This document shows, piece after piece, positions 1-13,170 of a stretch of 64,000 nucleotides of DNA. Every line of letters starts with the position of its first letter. The stretch's first letter is position 1. A model generated the notes under the pieces. It was given only the letters and a program-made list of their open reading frames with translations. It did not search any database and had not been told where the DNA came from. The stretch is from Nageia nagi. Its lineage: Eukaryota; Pinophyta. The translations under genes were made by a program, and so were the position numbers. Where the stretch lies: positions 36,394,001 to 36,458,000 of the forward strand of contig JBITNC010000001.1 in assembly GCA_050084985.1 (NCBI GenBank), read 5' to 3'.

Positions 1-218
1 GATTGAAAAATATCATAGCAAGGATTTTTCTCGACCCATATATAGCTTTTACAAGTTTTGCTATATTACAATATTTTTTGAAATTTAGATTGATTAGTGT
101 TGGTATTATGCTTATCAATGCTTGCTAATATTTCATTGCTATGACATCTTGGTTGTACTTTGAATGAAAAATCTCAATGCACCTAGTGATATCAATTTCT
201 CAACCAAAGTGGGGCATA
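1..218 (+). mobile_element. Element H: 3' internal end with polypurine tract
   Basis: This is the last internal stretch of a plus-strand LTR element whose body lies left of the window. It ends in a purine run at 206-218 (AAAGTGGGGCATA) directly before an LTR start. The stretch around 90-205 matches, in inverse orientation, the sequence just inside the 3' LTR of element E (17896-18000), including a shared block reading TACTTTGAATG. H and E therefore belong to one family. No coding sequence is visible here. Confidence 0.7.
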
Positions 219-1015
219 TGTTATCACATAAAATTTATTTATGCATTTAAATAAATACATTTTCTTGCACTAATACACACCTATAATATTTAATGTAATG
301 ATATCAATGTTTATCTTGAATATGATCATAATGTCAATGTTTATTTTGAATATGGTTATGATATCAATGGTTGTTTTCAATATCATTATATATTGTGGGC
401 TAAGCCTATTTATGTAGGTACATACCAACCTAAGGGGTAGGTCATATTATTATCTATATAAATAGGGATCTAATAGCAAGTCCACATCAAAGAGATACAT
501 GATACCATATCTAAACTTGGTGGTGGCAATCCTTTAAGTGTCTCTTGATGCTACCATTCAAGCTTGTGGTTTGTGTACTTACTTATGTGAGTTGTTATGG
601 TGCTAATGATCTATATTGACATCACATCTCTATTCAAAACATTCATATGTGAGTACTTGACTCAATTTGAGAACAAAAATCACTTTGAATAAGAACATTG
701 ATGCTCCTTATTCATGCTAAATACATTGTTGGCACTTCTTCTGAACACCATATAGACCATCTATGGTCCTATTTTTAAAATATTTTAGGTCATAACTTCT
801 AGAGTAGGATTATTTTGCCATCAACACATCAAAAATATCATCCTTTAGTGTCAAGTATGCTTCGTAAGGTAAGCATATAAATTATAGTTCTTGATTGGTA
901 TTGTCATCCTAATTATAGAGTGGCTATCTTCTTCATATATTTTTCTATGTGGTCTAAATTGCTATCCCTAGCTCCAAATAAGTATCTTGGGTTTGTAATT
1001 ATTTACTTATTTGCA
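219..1015 (+). repeat. 3' LTR of element H (E family)
   Basis: The repeat begins TGTTATCACATAAAA right after the purine tract and ends near TTATTTGCA. Read against the reverse complement of the E LTR (16979-17882), it aligns at the start, around the TATA box and its downstream leader, and at the end (AAATTGCTATCC and GGGTTTGTA blocks near 957-1000). The length of about 0.8 kb compares with 0.9 kb for E. The right boundary is less certain, because weak similarity continues a little past 1015. With the body outside the window I cannot tell a full element from a solo LTR, but the upstream polypurine tract favours a true 3' LTR. Confidence 0.7.
455..464 (+). promoter_or_regulatory. TATA box in the H LTR
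   Basis: TATATAAATA lies about 235 bases into the LTR. The E LTR has the same element at the matching place on its strand, followed by a similar leader. This is the expected core promoter for retroelement transcription. Confidence 0.55.
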
Positions 1016-1639
1016 TTCTCAAAATATTTTTAAATAGGAACTATGTAAGAAGAATTCTCTTCTAGATATTTTTTCTTGTAAGACTAAGTAGCTTCTTCTC
1101 TTTGGTCCCTAGTCAAAGATTGGAATTTGAATCTTTTGGTTGCTTTCTCTCTTTCTTGATTTTCTAAAGAAGCAAAAGGCTAAGTAGCTTATTTTAGCAA
1201 AATTTATTTTTTTTTAAATCTTATTAATATCCATAGATTCATCTATATCCCTTATTTATGGTAGTTTAGAAAAATATATAGATGGTAATTGAATAAGATT
1301 ATCTAGACAATATTGAATCTAGTTTTGATGATGAAACTATCTAACTATAGAACTAGTTTCAATAGTTCGATTAGTAGAATCTGATAAAATCATGAGGTTT
1401 TCTCATATACTCCTTCATCAATATAATATTTTGTACTAACTCCATCATTTTCTTCCACAATTATTTTGATGTTGGAAAATTAGATATGAATTTAAAACAT
1501 ATGGATCATTACAAGCTCTACACCAATCTTGATTTAAAGAAATAATATATGCCTTAGGATACATATATACTTTATCTATCTTGGATGGATCCCTTTTTTT
1601 TGGTTGATCTATTATAGTATAGGGATACCTCCTTTTCTA
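1016..1639. other. No gene seen
   Basis: AT-rich sequence between the H LTR and the gag relic. The right-hand part may be the decayed C-terminal side of that minus-strand gag, but I cannot support a reading frame. Confidence 0.4.
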
Positions 1640-2600
1640 ACCTCCATCATCTCTCTAGTCATAGTAGTCATACTTCTAATTTTCCCTATATTTAGTTATC
1701 CTTTTATTTGATAAAGTTCTTACCAAAGTTTCTAGTTCAATAATCTTCATCTGATTTGTATTTTCTTATTGTACATTATTGCTTGAAGTAGGTGTAGGAA
1801 GTGCTAATTATAGAAAATATGAAGGTAAATGAAGTTGATATTGCAAGTGGGTTAAATGAAGATTTTAGACTACAGACAATGTAGGATAAGTATGTATTGA
1901 TGGTTGCATAGGAGTTGGGGTCACATATCAGATGGGTGTAAATGGCTTAGTAGGAAGCTTTCTTACATAAATAAGAGATGCTTTTTCTTGCTAATAACTT
2001 TTTTATATGTCCAAAAATTATTATAATCATATCATCTAGATCTTTAAGGTTAAATCTAGGGTAAATGCTCTAAGGTAAAATATCAAAGCCATTGAAGGAT
2101 ATGGCCTTACATATAAAGGAAATCTAGCCCAAGATTTGGTAGATATCAATTTAAAATTAGATATATTTTTTTTACTATATTCTTGGATGACACTAAATTA
2201 TGATAGCAAAGAATAAGGATTTCCAACCTTATTGAATTCAAGAATGAGTGGTTCAACTAGTTAAGCCCATGTAGAAATAGAATTGGTTGGAAGAATTCTA
2301 TACCAATCCAATACTTTTTCAAAGAAGGACATGGTAAGAAACCTAATAATAACATCTTAATGAATAATATTATGTTTCTTAGCCATATCAACAATATCCT
2401 AGCAATTTTCATAAGTGGTCTTCCCATAGCCATCCCAATTTTTTAAAGCTTTGGGAACTTGTGTTAGGATTTATAACTTGAAGAGAACCAAAAGCATTCC
2501 ATTCTGGATAAGTAAGAGGTTGATTTGGTTGATCCATTTGAATAAGCAAATTGATAATATTCCTATGCGTAAAATGTGGAATAAAGTTCAACATAGTGGT
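1640..2600 (-). pseudogene. Ty3/gypsy gag relic (element G)
   Basis: Read on the minus strand, and allowing one frameshift near 2445 and several TAG/TAA stops, this gives a retrotransposon gag core. Recognisable blocks are DVIIRFLTMSFFEKVLDWYR, then LPTNSISTWA, then LVEPLILEFNKVGNPYSLLS (about 2150-2350). That is the helical capsid-like region in which a DWY or EWY motif precedes a short Leu/Pro segment and an LxxEF helix. Gag builds the cytoplasmic particle. No zinc knuckle, protease or RT could be followed further left, so this is a fragment. An N-terminal open stretch at 2409-2594 belongs to the same gene in another frame. Confidence 0.65.
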
Positions 2601-5600
2601 GGTTAAAATATGAATAAGATCTAAAAGAGATTTGAATTTTTTGAATGAAATTTCTATAAATATTTCTAACTTTTCAATGCTAGGGTGTAATCAACAAAAA
2701 CTAAGGAAGCAAAACTTAAACACTTTTTTGGGTTCAATGTTTTTAGATATAAAAAAAGTTTTGACCAAGCAGAGTCTCCATCATGATTTGATAATCATGC
2801 ATAATTTACATTAGGGTAGGAGATCGTACCACCAAGCATGTCAAAAATAATTATACTACTATTGACTAAGATGTGGTAATTTTACACATGTATCTACATT
2901 TCTGAGCCACACCTATAATTATAATGAATGATATTTAAAATTAAAATTCAATCTTTGATGAAGGCTAATTCCTATCTGAATTATAATGGGATTTACCAAA
3001 AGGTGAGGGTGTAGAAAGTAGACCTTCAAAACTAAAAAAAAACTTAAAATGTTAGTGTAGTGGGTTACAAATAAGCAAAATAAATATCTAGACTCACGTA
3101 GGCATTCATTATAATAGAATCCAAGTTGATTAGATAGTTTAATTTTATATATACCAAATAAAATATGACATTCCAAGTAACTATGCTCTACAAAGGGCTT
3201 TATAGATATAGATTAACCATTTCTAAACTTTCATAATCCTCAAAGTGCAAACAAATATATTACATAATAGTTTAAGAATAACGTAAGATAAATCATGATT
3301 AAGAGATCAAGAAGAAAGTTTTATTTCATATTGAATGGTGATAGTACAAAATAGGGGCAATATATACTATATCTAATTCATTGCTCCTTCAATGGAGGTA
3401 TTATATATAGCTTCTCTTTTGAGAAAAATCTTCTAACAAACTTTTGATAAAATAAAATATCTTCATAAGATGTGAAAATATAAGCTCTTTTAAATAGGTT
3501 CACTATATAAATTATATATTCATATATACTTTTTCAAACTTATATCAAGTTCCCTAAAAATATAATTATTTACAAACTAAACTTGACCATGTGTTAGTCA
3601 TAACATATAACCATATCAAAAAGGTAATTCAATAACTAGGCCTACTATAACAAAATGGGTCATGTAATTTTCTAATATAAGGAATTATATCTATACAAAA
3701 TGCCTTAGTAAAGAAAATAATTTTGTAATCATGATTAGTTTAATCCCCCTCCATCTCCTATAGGTTCACCTACAACTCACAAATAAAATTGATGAGATTT
3801 CTCACAAATCTCAATAAGGGAGTACCCTAAATATCTTTGCAACATAGCATTATAAGAGATAAATAAATCATGTAAGTAATTTTATGCCAATGTGTTGTGG
3901 ACTAATAACTTAATTACCAACATAATACATAATTAGTTTTTCTTTAAGAGGGAATGGGGTTTGAAATTTTAAACTCTCTCTCACTCTTCATCACAATTTA
4001 GAGGTTCCCAATTTGATCCTTTTAAACTCCTATATATAGGGTTCTCACATAGGGTGGCAGTTCTTTTATTTCAAATAATAACTATTTTCATTTGTCTTGG
4101 TATAGTTTCTAATTATATATTAGGGTTTAATAATTTGAATTTAAACTTATAATTTTCAAATGCAAATGCAAATGAAAAACTTTACATGTTTAGACATGCT
4201 AATATCAATATGTTCTGAATTATTTAAACATATATGCCATTTAACATAAAACATGACTTGCTAATCAATAAATACCTTCAAGTTTCACCTAATACTATTG
4301 TTTTAAACTTATAATGCAAAATGAATCAACAAATTCAAATAACTCAATGCAAATATGAACTCTATAATTGACTTAGTACAAAAAGCAAGGTTTTTATCCA
4401 CTTACAAATAAGTTGAGAAAGAATCAATTGAGTCCCCAGCCTACAAGTAACACTCACTAATCCAATATCCATAGCAATGTGAAGACTCCTCCAAAAATCC
4501 AAATATGAGCAAGTTCAAATTTGCTTGCAACAAAAGCAAGATAGCTTCTTCAAATAATGGTGCATTCACACCATCAAGATGGATGGTAACTGATAAGATT
4601 CCACCCATGATTGCCTAAAACTTGTCTTAGCTTAAGGAAACTCAATGGCTCCCATTTAAAATTCTAAGAAAACCATTATCAAAGGGACTATAATCACTAC
4701 TTAGAGTAGTGTATTTTGTTTGAGTTTTCTTGTAATAACTTCCCAAAATGATAGGGAGTAACAAAAAAATGTACTACAAAATCTACTTCACCTTCCACCA
4801 TGATGGTTGAATTCCTAGCACATAATAGAATGAGATAGAAACCCTCAACATTCCTCATAGAAACTTATAGATAGTTAAAACACCCACAAAAATACAAATA
4901 ATAGGGGGTATTTAGCATTTAGTTCCCTTCTTCTCATTGAATGGAAAATCAAGACACCACTTGATGCCCTAGGTGCCCTTGATATTATCCACTAGGTTAT
5001 CGATTTCCTTATAATATCTTGTTTTATGTTTTGAAAAGTCACTTTGTAGGTCAAAATTTATGCTATATATGGATTAACTAGCATAAATAAGTCAAATACA
5101 CACACAAACATCAAATTATATAACTCTACTTTACTTAATGAGTATTAGTTAGAAATCTTGATAAAGGTAGATATAGATCTTTGAATATTAAGCTAAAACT
5201 TGGTAAAAACATCAATAAATCTTAAATGCATCTAAATAGGAAGGGGGACCTCCAAAATTGAGTCCTTTTAGGCACCTAGGTGTGCATGAAGTCAATATCC
5301 TCACTTCAAATGGCATGTGAGCCCCCAAGCCCTCAATTCATTGAGAACAAATAAATTATGTATGCCTATTATGTAAATGCTTTTGTCTATGTATTTTTTG
5401 AATGGTGGATTCAAACTATAGAATAAATATTTACATGTTTTGATGGCTAAATTTGAGATCTAATACTTTAAAACCTTAAAAATCTTTAAAATGCTTTAAA
5501 TGAAAATATCTTTAAAGATGCTTGAATTAATTAGATTCAATGATACCCATGAGATATAATGAGTGTTCACAATGTATATTTAAGCTATTATGAGATCAAA

Positions 5601-6240
5601 TAATGAATTCAATGGTGCAAATATAATATAACATGATTTTATCCTAAATAACATACTACATGCACACAATTTGGTGGAGTATATAAAAGGTAGGTCTTCA
5701 CAAGCTTCTCCATGGTTGTATTGCCTTTAAGCCCTATAAAAACCTTGAAAACATACAATAATAATGTAATTAAACCATAGAAATATTACCTCATGAATGT
5801 GGACTCAATATTTGATGAATTTGATGGATAGTTGTGGTGAAAACCTTGAATCCTACAAAAGCCTTGTCTAAAACCCTAGCAATGATCTTGGAGCAATAAT
5901 GAGAGATAAACTCATAAGAGTTCATATAAAAATAATGAGTTGAGAGTGATTAGAGAGAATAATTCTAATTTTGATTTGAGTTATATACCTCTTTTGACAA
6001 ACTTAAGTTATTTAGGCTAGATATGCACTATTGCTCATATTTATGTTTTAAATCACTTTTTGCTCTAATTTGGACCTTTCAGTACTTTAAATTTGCATAA
6101 TAAATATTAATAATAAATCAAACAATGAGTTATGATGTTTTTCCCCTATTGTACTAGGTCTTTTGCATAAAATACTTAGTTCAACAAGTGGATACCTAGA
6201 TGTTAGTTGGGAAAATATTTGTAACTTGAACATTCTAAAA
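2601..6240. other. 3.6 kb without recognisable gene
   Basis: AT-rich sequence. Short open stretches (for example 2632-2814 and 2919-3176) show no domain, no codon-like pattern and no continuation in neighbouring frames. A TATATATAGGG element near 4033 could be an old LTR promoter, but I found no paired repeat. Probably decayed TE sequence. Confidence 0.4.
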
Positions 6241-8221
6241 TTTGAACATTTGAACAAAATTTGAACTTTGAACACTTTGAAATAATTTGAACATTTCAAA
6301 AAAATATGTAAAAATAATACATTCATGGTAGAAAAAAGAATAAAAATTTGGAATAAATATGAATATGGATTTAAATGTAGTATTCATCAAATTCAAACCT
6401 AAACAATGTGTTCTTGCCAAATTTAGAATAAATATGGATAATAATTTGAATGTACATTGTGATAATTCAAACCTAACCAATGTATTCATGGAAAATTTGG
6501 AATAAATATGCATAGCAATTTGAATGTAGTATTTATCAAATTTGAATGCTAAGCAATGTGTTCATGGAGTTAGGACTTTGAACCACTTATATAGTATTTG
6601 ATGATCAAATGTGTCAAACCTATGCAAAGCATTTGTGATAGGTTAAGCATGTAGACTTACTAGAAAGTATGTAGTCTTGCTCAATAATTTAGAATTTTGA
6701 ATAATTCTTATTTTGAAATATTTGAAATCAAATGGAAATTCAATAACTTTGAATAATTTTGAAATAAACTTTGAACAATTTTGTAATTTTTGAAATAAAA
6801 CTTTAAATATTTTTGTAATTTTTGTAATAAAATACTAAATGTGAAAAAACATTATCTAATAAAACTTTTGAGTAAAAAAAAAATTCATTTTTTTAACAAT
6901 CATGTGGTTCCCCACCCCCCCCCCCCTCAAATGATATTGTATTGATCATAATGACCAATACAAGATTGATCGAAAAAAGCAAGAATTTATGTGTGACAAT
7001 TTGTGAAAATATTACATATTTAATATTTTTTGTCTCTTTTTTCTCTTTTTTTTTATTGCCCCAGTATAATTTTAAAATAAAATATAGTTTGAACAAATTT
7101 GCATAAGCATGGGCCCACTCTTGGGCTAAAAAGTCAAACTTTGACTTAAAACTAGTCAAAAGGGGGTAAATAAGTAAGTAAAACTATCCTATCTTACCTC
7201 ATTTGTTATATGTGTAAGGTGAAATTTTGGTCAAAAGTGAGTAATAGATTGAGATGGCAGTGAATGATGCACCTCCAGCTTAGATAGTCATTAGTTTACC
7301 ATGCCCAAGATGTGAGGTAGAATAAAAAATGTAAATTACCTATTTTTATCTAATTTTTGAATTTATAGTGTATTTTTGTGAAAAAATAATGTAGAATTTT
7401 GTATTTTCTTATTAAAAATCCAAACTATCCAAATATGACCATACAAATACATAAACTAAACATTTAAATGATAGAAAATAATCCCCTAGAATAGAATCTT
7501 CCAAAATAAATTGAATCAAAAAATATTTGAATTCCAAAAAACACTTAATTAGAGGATTGTACATGTTTTTTTGCTCATTGTATACAAACAATGAGTCAAA
7601 TTCAAAATTTGTTCAATAGCCACCTAATTTTTTACCATGTAGAACCTTTCCATTGAACCAAATTCTCAAAAATCAACCAATTTCATTAAAAATATGATTT
7701 TTCCTAAAAAAGACATGAAACAAGAGTTTTGAAATTCAAATTTTGTAAATATTTCCAAATTTGGGTATCAAATAATAAAACTAATAGGAACCCACCTAGT
7801 AATTTAACCCTAATTAGGTAGCCATGGACTTCATTTCATGAAAAAGGAAGCAATTTTGATGATTATAGGCTCTTTTGGTGCTCTCAAACCCTAACTACAG
7901 TTCAAATTTGCACCTTAAGCTAGGTGCATTATGCCTAGGGTCAAGTGCATCATGCTTAGGAAAAAATCCCCTAGGTACACCAAATCTAGGCCTAGGCACA
8001 CCATGCCTAGCCTATAACCCATTTTGGACCCCATTTGGCTCATTTTTAAAAATTTGACCTCTAAATTGCATGTTTGAGCATTATTGAAAAGGTTTTACTT
8101 AGATTTAATGCTCTATAAATTGAGTTAAACCTATTTTGTATAATTTTATCAAATTTTGCAAGTTTGATCAATTTTTTATCCAAAAAATGTAATTTTGATC
8201 ATTTTTTTGAAAAAATGTAAA
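6241..8221. repeat. 2 kb tandem duplication, copy 1
   Basis: This block is repeated at once by 8222-10085. Matching landmarks include the GTAAAAATAATRCATTCATGG block (6308 and 8269), the GCATGGGCCCACTC block (7107 and 9079), and GTAGCCATGGACTTCATTT (about 7819 and 9787). It contains a run of 12 C at 6915-6926 and a cluster of GCCTAGG-like motifs at 7920-8015 that copy 2 lacks. No coding region is supported. The short open stretches inside lie in non-conserved frames. Confidence 0.8.
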
Positions 8222-10085
8222 TTTGAACATTTGAATAAATTTTGAACTTGGAACACTTCAAATGAATATGTAAAAATAATGCATTCATGGTAGAAAAAAG
8301 CATAAAAATTAATAATAAATATGAATAGGGATTCAAATGTAGTATTTGTCAAATTTGAATCCTAAACAATGTGTTCTAGGCAAATTTGAAACAAATATGG
8401 ATAATAATTTGAATCTACTTTATGAAAATTCAAATCCTAACCAATATGTTCATGGAAAATTTGGAATAAATATGCATAGCAATTTGAATTTAGTATTTAT
8501 CAAATTCAAATGCTAAGCAATGTGTTCGTGGAGGTAGGACTTTGAACCACTTATATAGTATTTGACAATCAAATGTGTCAAACCTATGTAAAGCATTCAT
8601 AATAGGGTAAGCACGTAGATTTACTAGAAAGCATGTAGTCTTGCTAAAAAATGAGAATCTTGAACAATTTAAATAATTTATATTTTGAAACACTTGAAAT
8701 TAGATGAAAATTTGATAACTTTGAAAGAAACTTTGATTAATTTTGTAATATTTGAAATAAAAATTTAAATAGTTTTGTAATTTTTGTAATAAAACACTAA
8801 ATGTGCAAAAATTTTATCTAATAAAACTTTTGAGTAAAAAAGAAACTAAATTTTTTTTGAACAATCAGGTTTTTCCCCCCAACCCTCAAATGATATTATA
8901 TTGATCATAATGACAAATACAAGATCGATCGAAAAAACAAGAATTTGTGTGTGATGATTTGTGAAACTTTTGTACATTTAATGTTTTTTGTCTCTTTTTC
9001 TATTTTTTCATTGCCCTAATATAATTTTAAAATAAAATACGAGATGAAAAAATATAGTTTGAACAAATTTGCACAAGCATGGGCCCACTCGTGGGCTAAA
9101 AAGTCAAACTTTGACTTAAAAATAGTCAAAAGAAGGTAAACAAGTATGTAAAATTACCCTTTCTTACCTCATTTGTTACATATGCAAGGTGGAATTTTGG
9201 TGGAAAGTGAGAAATCAATTGATATGGTAGCGAATGATGCACCTCTAGCTTAGATAGTCATAGATCAACCACGCCCATGATGTGAGGTATAGAAAAAATG
9301 TAAATTACCCATTTTTATGTAATTTTTGAAATTTTTAGTGTATTTTAGTGAAAAAATAATGTAGAATTTAGTATTTTCTTAATAAAAATCCAAGCTACCC
9401 AAATCTAACCATACAAATACATAAACTAAACATTTAGATGATAGAAAATAATCCCCTAAAATAAAATCTTCCAAAATAAATCAAATCAAAAGATATTTGA
9501 ATTCCAAAAAACCCAACAAGAGGGTTTTACATGCTTTTTTGCTCGTTGTACATAAACGATGGGTCAAATTCAAAATCTAGTCGATACCCACCTAATTTTT
9601 ACCATGTAGAAACTTTCTATAGAACTAGATTCTCAAAAATTGATCAATTTCATTAAAAATATAAATTTTCCTCAAAAAAAGACATGAAACGAGAATTTTT
9701 AAATTTGAATTGTATAAATATCTCCAAATTTGGATGTCAAATCATAAAACTATTAGGAACCCACCTAGTTATTTGACCCCAATTAGGTAGCCATGGACTT
9801 CATTTTACAAAAAATGTAGTTTTGATGATTATAGGCACTTTTGGTGCTTTCAAACCCTAGCCACAGTCCAAATTTTCACCTCAAGTTAGGCTATAATTCA
9901 TTTGGCTCATTTTTCAAAATTTTGAGATCTAAATTGCATGTTTGAGCACTGTTTAAGAGTTTTAAATTGAATTTAATGCTCTATAAACTAAATTGAACCT
10001 CTTTTTGTACAATTTTACTGAATTTTGCAAGTTTGATTAATTTTTTATCCAAAAAATGTAATTTTGATAATTTTTTTTAAAATTT
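8222..10085. repeat. 2 kb tandem duplication, copy 2
   Basis: Second copy of the preceding block, diverged by many scattered substitutions and shorter by about 115 bases, mainly the loss of the GCCTAGG-rich cluster. The C run of copy 1 is only six bases here (near 8875). The copies abut with no internal sequence between them, so this looks like a tandem duplication and not an LTR pair. Confidence 0.8.
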
Positions 10086-11222
10086 GTCAAGTTGGTCATT
10101 TTAACTTCAAAAATTTGTTGCTTGGTGTCATAAGACACTAAAATTTGATTTAACATCAAAAATGTAAATTTCTTGTTCAGTTGATGTAATTATGTAAAAT
10201 TTGGTAATTGCTCATTTTGGATGTAAATTTGCTTTTCTTGCAAAAAAGATCTTGTCTAATGCAAACTTTCATTTTGTTACTATACTCTTGCTTATTGAAT
10301 GATATTAATTTTGTGAATTTGTGAGTGAAATGTATCTTTCAATATATTAGCATGGTTTCCCCTAAAGTAATATATGGTATTCATACTCTTGTTATTTTCA
10401 AAATGCGCCTCATGTACATTGTTGAAAAAGTTGTAAATTGTACAATGTAAACAAGTGTTTTTTAAATGTATTATTAACATTTTTTAGTATTGTGATGCTA
10501 GGTATAAGCTTCCCCAATGTGAAGTAGGATATATCTTATGTACATGAACTGTAATTTAGTTTGGAAACACTCTTAATAAAAATGAGTATTTGATCACATT
10601 TAGATGTGGCAACATACTTCTCACAATGAAGATGATATCATAATGAAGGAAATGACATTTTTAGAGCACTTATAACTGCAAATTTGATTTTTGATAGATA
10701 GATAAGATGGCATAAATTTATACATGATTGAATTAGTTTATTTTATTAGTTTGATAGTCAAATGAGACTATATGCATTCAACACATGTTTCACAAGCTAT
10801 ACATGCAACTACAGCAAGAGATGTTGTAGACTAAAAATAATGCATAAATAATAAATCAAAGCATTATTTTTCTACAATGTAATACTAAATCATATATTAG
10901 AATATAATATAATTACAAATATGATAAATGAAATATCTTTTTTAGATCCATATTTATATAGAATTATAGGAATCATACACCAATTGCAACAACATACCAT
11001 GAGAAATGAATGCTAGTAATAGCCTTAGAGAAGCATGTCATTAATAGCCCACAATATGCATATCCATAAGAAAAAATTGAAATGCATAGGGTAAGATGAA
11101 GGGTGTAGCAAGTTTTTGAATGGGTAGTATTATGAAATACCTTTATTGATTAAGTAAAATGATATTAAATATTCTATCCTTTCTCTTTGGATATCGACCA
11201 TTCATCCTCGATTACATTACCT
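10086..11222. other. No gene seen
   Basis: AT-rich sequence between the duplication and the D LTR. It is the left flank of the nest. I see no repeat and no convincing coding frame. Confidence 0.4.
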
Positions 11223-11450
11223 TTCATATTGTTTTATATCAACATTTTAATCCTCTTTGATTCTTGAGATCATTGCATATTACATTGTTTATGGTATCTT
11301 TCTTGATATTTGATACCTCCTACATTATACAATGGTCCATTACATTGATTATATTTCCTTGGTATATTTTAATTCTTTTTACAATAAACATTTCTTAGTG
11401 TTATAAAATAAATTATTTAATACAAGGAAATCCATTTTTAGGCATCTACA
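11223..11450 (-). repeat. 3' LTR of element D
   Basis: Matches 51393-51620 in the same orientation. Shared blocks include CCTCTTTGATTCTTG, ATCATTGCATATTACATTGT and ATACAATGGTCCATTACATT. On the minus strand it starts TGTAGATGCCTAAAAATGG. The inner boundary is set by loss of similarity and is good to perhaps ten bases. At about 0.23 kb it is short for the group. Confidence 0.75.
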
Positions 11451-11466
11451 TTTTTCCCCTCTTTGG
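11451..11466 (-). promoter_or_regulatory. Polypurine tract of element D
   Basis: On the minus strand, CCAAAGAGGGGAAAAA abuts the LTR start. It would prime plus-strand DNA synthesis. Its position shows that this LTR is the 3' one and that D's body extends to the right. Confidence 0.7.
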
Positions 11467-11762
11467 AGGTGTGATTTAAGAAGTGATATTACATATCTAA
11501 AGAAGAAGAATAGAAGAAATATTTGAACTCTTTATCCATCACTTCCATTTGATGATGAGGGTCATTTGCTACTCCCTTTTGACTTGATTTCCCCAAGAAT
11601 GCTCCTTGAGTGGTGCAACTAAGATAAAATCTAAAGAATCATATCTTTTTGCCCCTTATTATTTCTAACCATGAATCTAACTGCTCCTTTTATTTTTGAT
11701 ATTCTAGAGTATTATATTCTGATTTCCATACCTTGATACAAATATGGTCCTTTGATTTTAGT
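11467..11762 (-). other. 3' non-coding part of D left of the A insertion
   Basis: Sequence between D's polypurine tract and the A insertion site. No reading frame. It continues, past A, at 44589. Confidence 0.55.
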
Positions 11763-12478
11763 TGTTAACACCTAAAAATGAATTTTAATTTAATTAAAAT
11801 ACCCCTTTTTAGGTATTTGAAAATATTTATTTAATTTATTAAATAAATGATTTTATCAATGTGTACTCTCATCTACCTTTATATTTTATGGTAATAGGTC
11901 ATCTGACATCACAATAAGCCTAAGGAGGAGCCTTGGTAATCTACTTGTTACTTATAAAGGTGGAAGGGTGTGCATGATCATAAACATAACATAATCTAAC
12001 ACAATCGAATCTTTGATAGGTGGCAATTACTTGTGTCATTATTGATCGATGTTTCTTAATGCCACTTATCATTTTTAGAATTATTATACTCTAAGATTCA
12101 CATTCCTACTATATTTTACTCATCTACAAGTAATATTTTAAGTATTGAAGGAAAGACTACAAAACTAAGCAAATGGCAAGGTTAAACTAGAAAGGTATTT
12201 GAGCAATATCGTTAGGTTCCTAGTTAGAGATTTGGCTTCATTGTTTAGAGAGGCTCATCATATATCCTCTTTTGTATAAATATCACCCTCATTCATCATC
12301 ATAGGTAAAGTACATATTTGTACCTTTCATAAATCTAGTTTTGATAGGTCAAGGTCAAATAGATCATTGTCATCATTTGTATTATTGCTTTTATATTATT
12401 TCATGATTAAATGGATTAATTGATTATTTTGTAAATAACCTTAATTAGTAATATTTTATTATTATTTTAGTTATAACA
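11763..12478 (+). repeat. 5' LTR of element A
   Basis: Starts TGTTAACACCTAAAAATG and ends TTATAACA. It aligns along its length with 43854-44588, for example at the TTTAATTTAATTAAAATACC block, the ACTCTCATCTACCTTTATA block and the GATAGGTCAAGGTCAAATAG block. Divergence is considerable, which indicates an old insertion. Confidence 0.85.
12275..12282 (+). promoter_or_regulatory. TATA box in the A 5' LTR
   Basis: TATAAATA about 510 bases into the LTR. In the 3' LTR the same place (near 44387) has decayed to TTAATATC. Confidence 0.5.
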
Positions 12479-12479
12479 A

Positions 12480-12496
12480 TTAGTGAACCCAACTTC
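12480..12496 (+). promoter_or_regulatory. Probable primer binding site of A
   Basis: Directly after the LTR the sequence reads TTAGTGAACCCAAC. If the first TAG was TGG, as expected for complementarity to a tRNA CCA end, this is a normal primer site one or two bases after the LTR. I do not name the tRNA. Confidence 0.4.
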
Positions 12497-12588
12497 TTTT
12501 CAATACATCACTATATCCTTTACTAGTTATGCCAAAACCCTAGGGTTTTGGATAGGAATAACATCAATTTTTTGAGTGTTTTAGAAAT

Positions 12589-13170
12589 GGAACCTACCAA
12601 ATTTCTTTAAATTGTTAATAGCTTTTATGAGGCCACCAAAGATAATTTAAATAAAATGTTTTATGAAAATGAAGAAAAAATTGATGCCTCTAACATTATT
12701 GGAAACCAACAATCTATTGGTGTTATTCCAACCATGTCTAGAGATTCAAATCCATTATGTGATGAGATCCATAATACAAGGACACCATACTTGCAAGTAG
12801 AACCTATTTTTGATACATATAATGGTGAGGGAGATCCTATGGCTCACATCATGGCTTTTGAAATGAAGTTCAAATTGAATTTTGGGTTCAATGATAATCT
12901 AATGGCTAAATACTTACCTACAACATTCAAAGATGATGCACTCAATTGGTATTTTTATTTGGCTACTAAGTCCATTCATCATTATGTGTAGCTTATCTTG
13001 AAATTTTATATACATTTAAAATATCATAATCCTATAAAAATGATAGTTTTAGATCTAATTAGTGCCATTTAGGGGCCCAAGGAATAGATTTGTAGAAGTT
13101 GTTTTTGCAGGTGATATTATAAGTGAAGCCAAAGCTCTCCATGATGATTTCAATAGAGATAGTATGCTTT
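12589..13170 (+). pseudogene. gag relic of element A
   Basis: The clearest part is open from 12656 to 12991. An N-terminal segment is followed by VEPIFDTYNGEGDPMAHIMA and then FNDNLMAKYLPTTFKDDALN with WYFYLA, matching the F-x-G-x-x-DP-x-x-H-x-x-x-F and ALxWY pattern of plant Ty3/gypsy gag. An upstream ATG at 12589 opens a frame that stops soon after, so the original start is unclear. After a TAG at 12989 the frame can be read on for about 50 codons with more stops. No zinc knuckle is found before the sequence becomes unreadable, so the C-terminal half is missing or was displaced by the insertions. Confidence 0.75.

Noticed and set aside
6893-7159. Minus-strand open frame with a poly-glycine end
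   Set aside because: The glycines come from the run of 12 C; the frame is not kept in the duplicated copy at 8870.
6241-10085. The 2 kb duplication as an LTR pair
   Set aside because: The copies abut with no body between them and show no TG..CA ends with target duplication.
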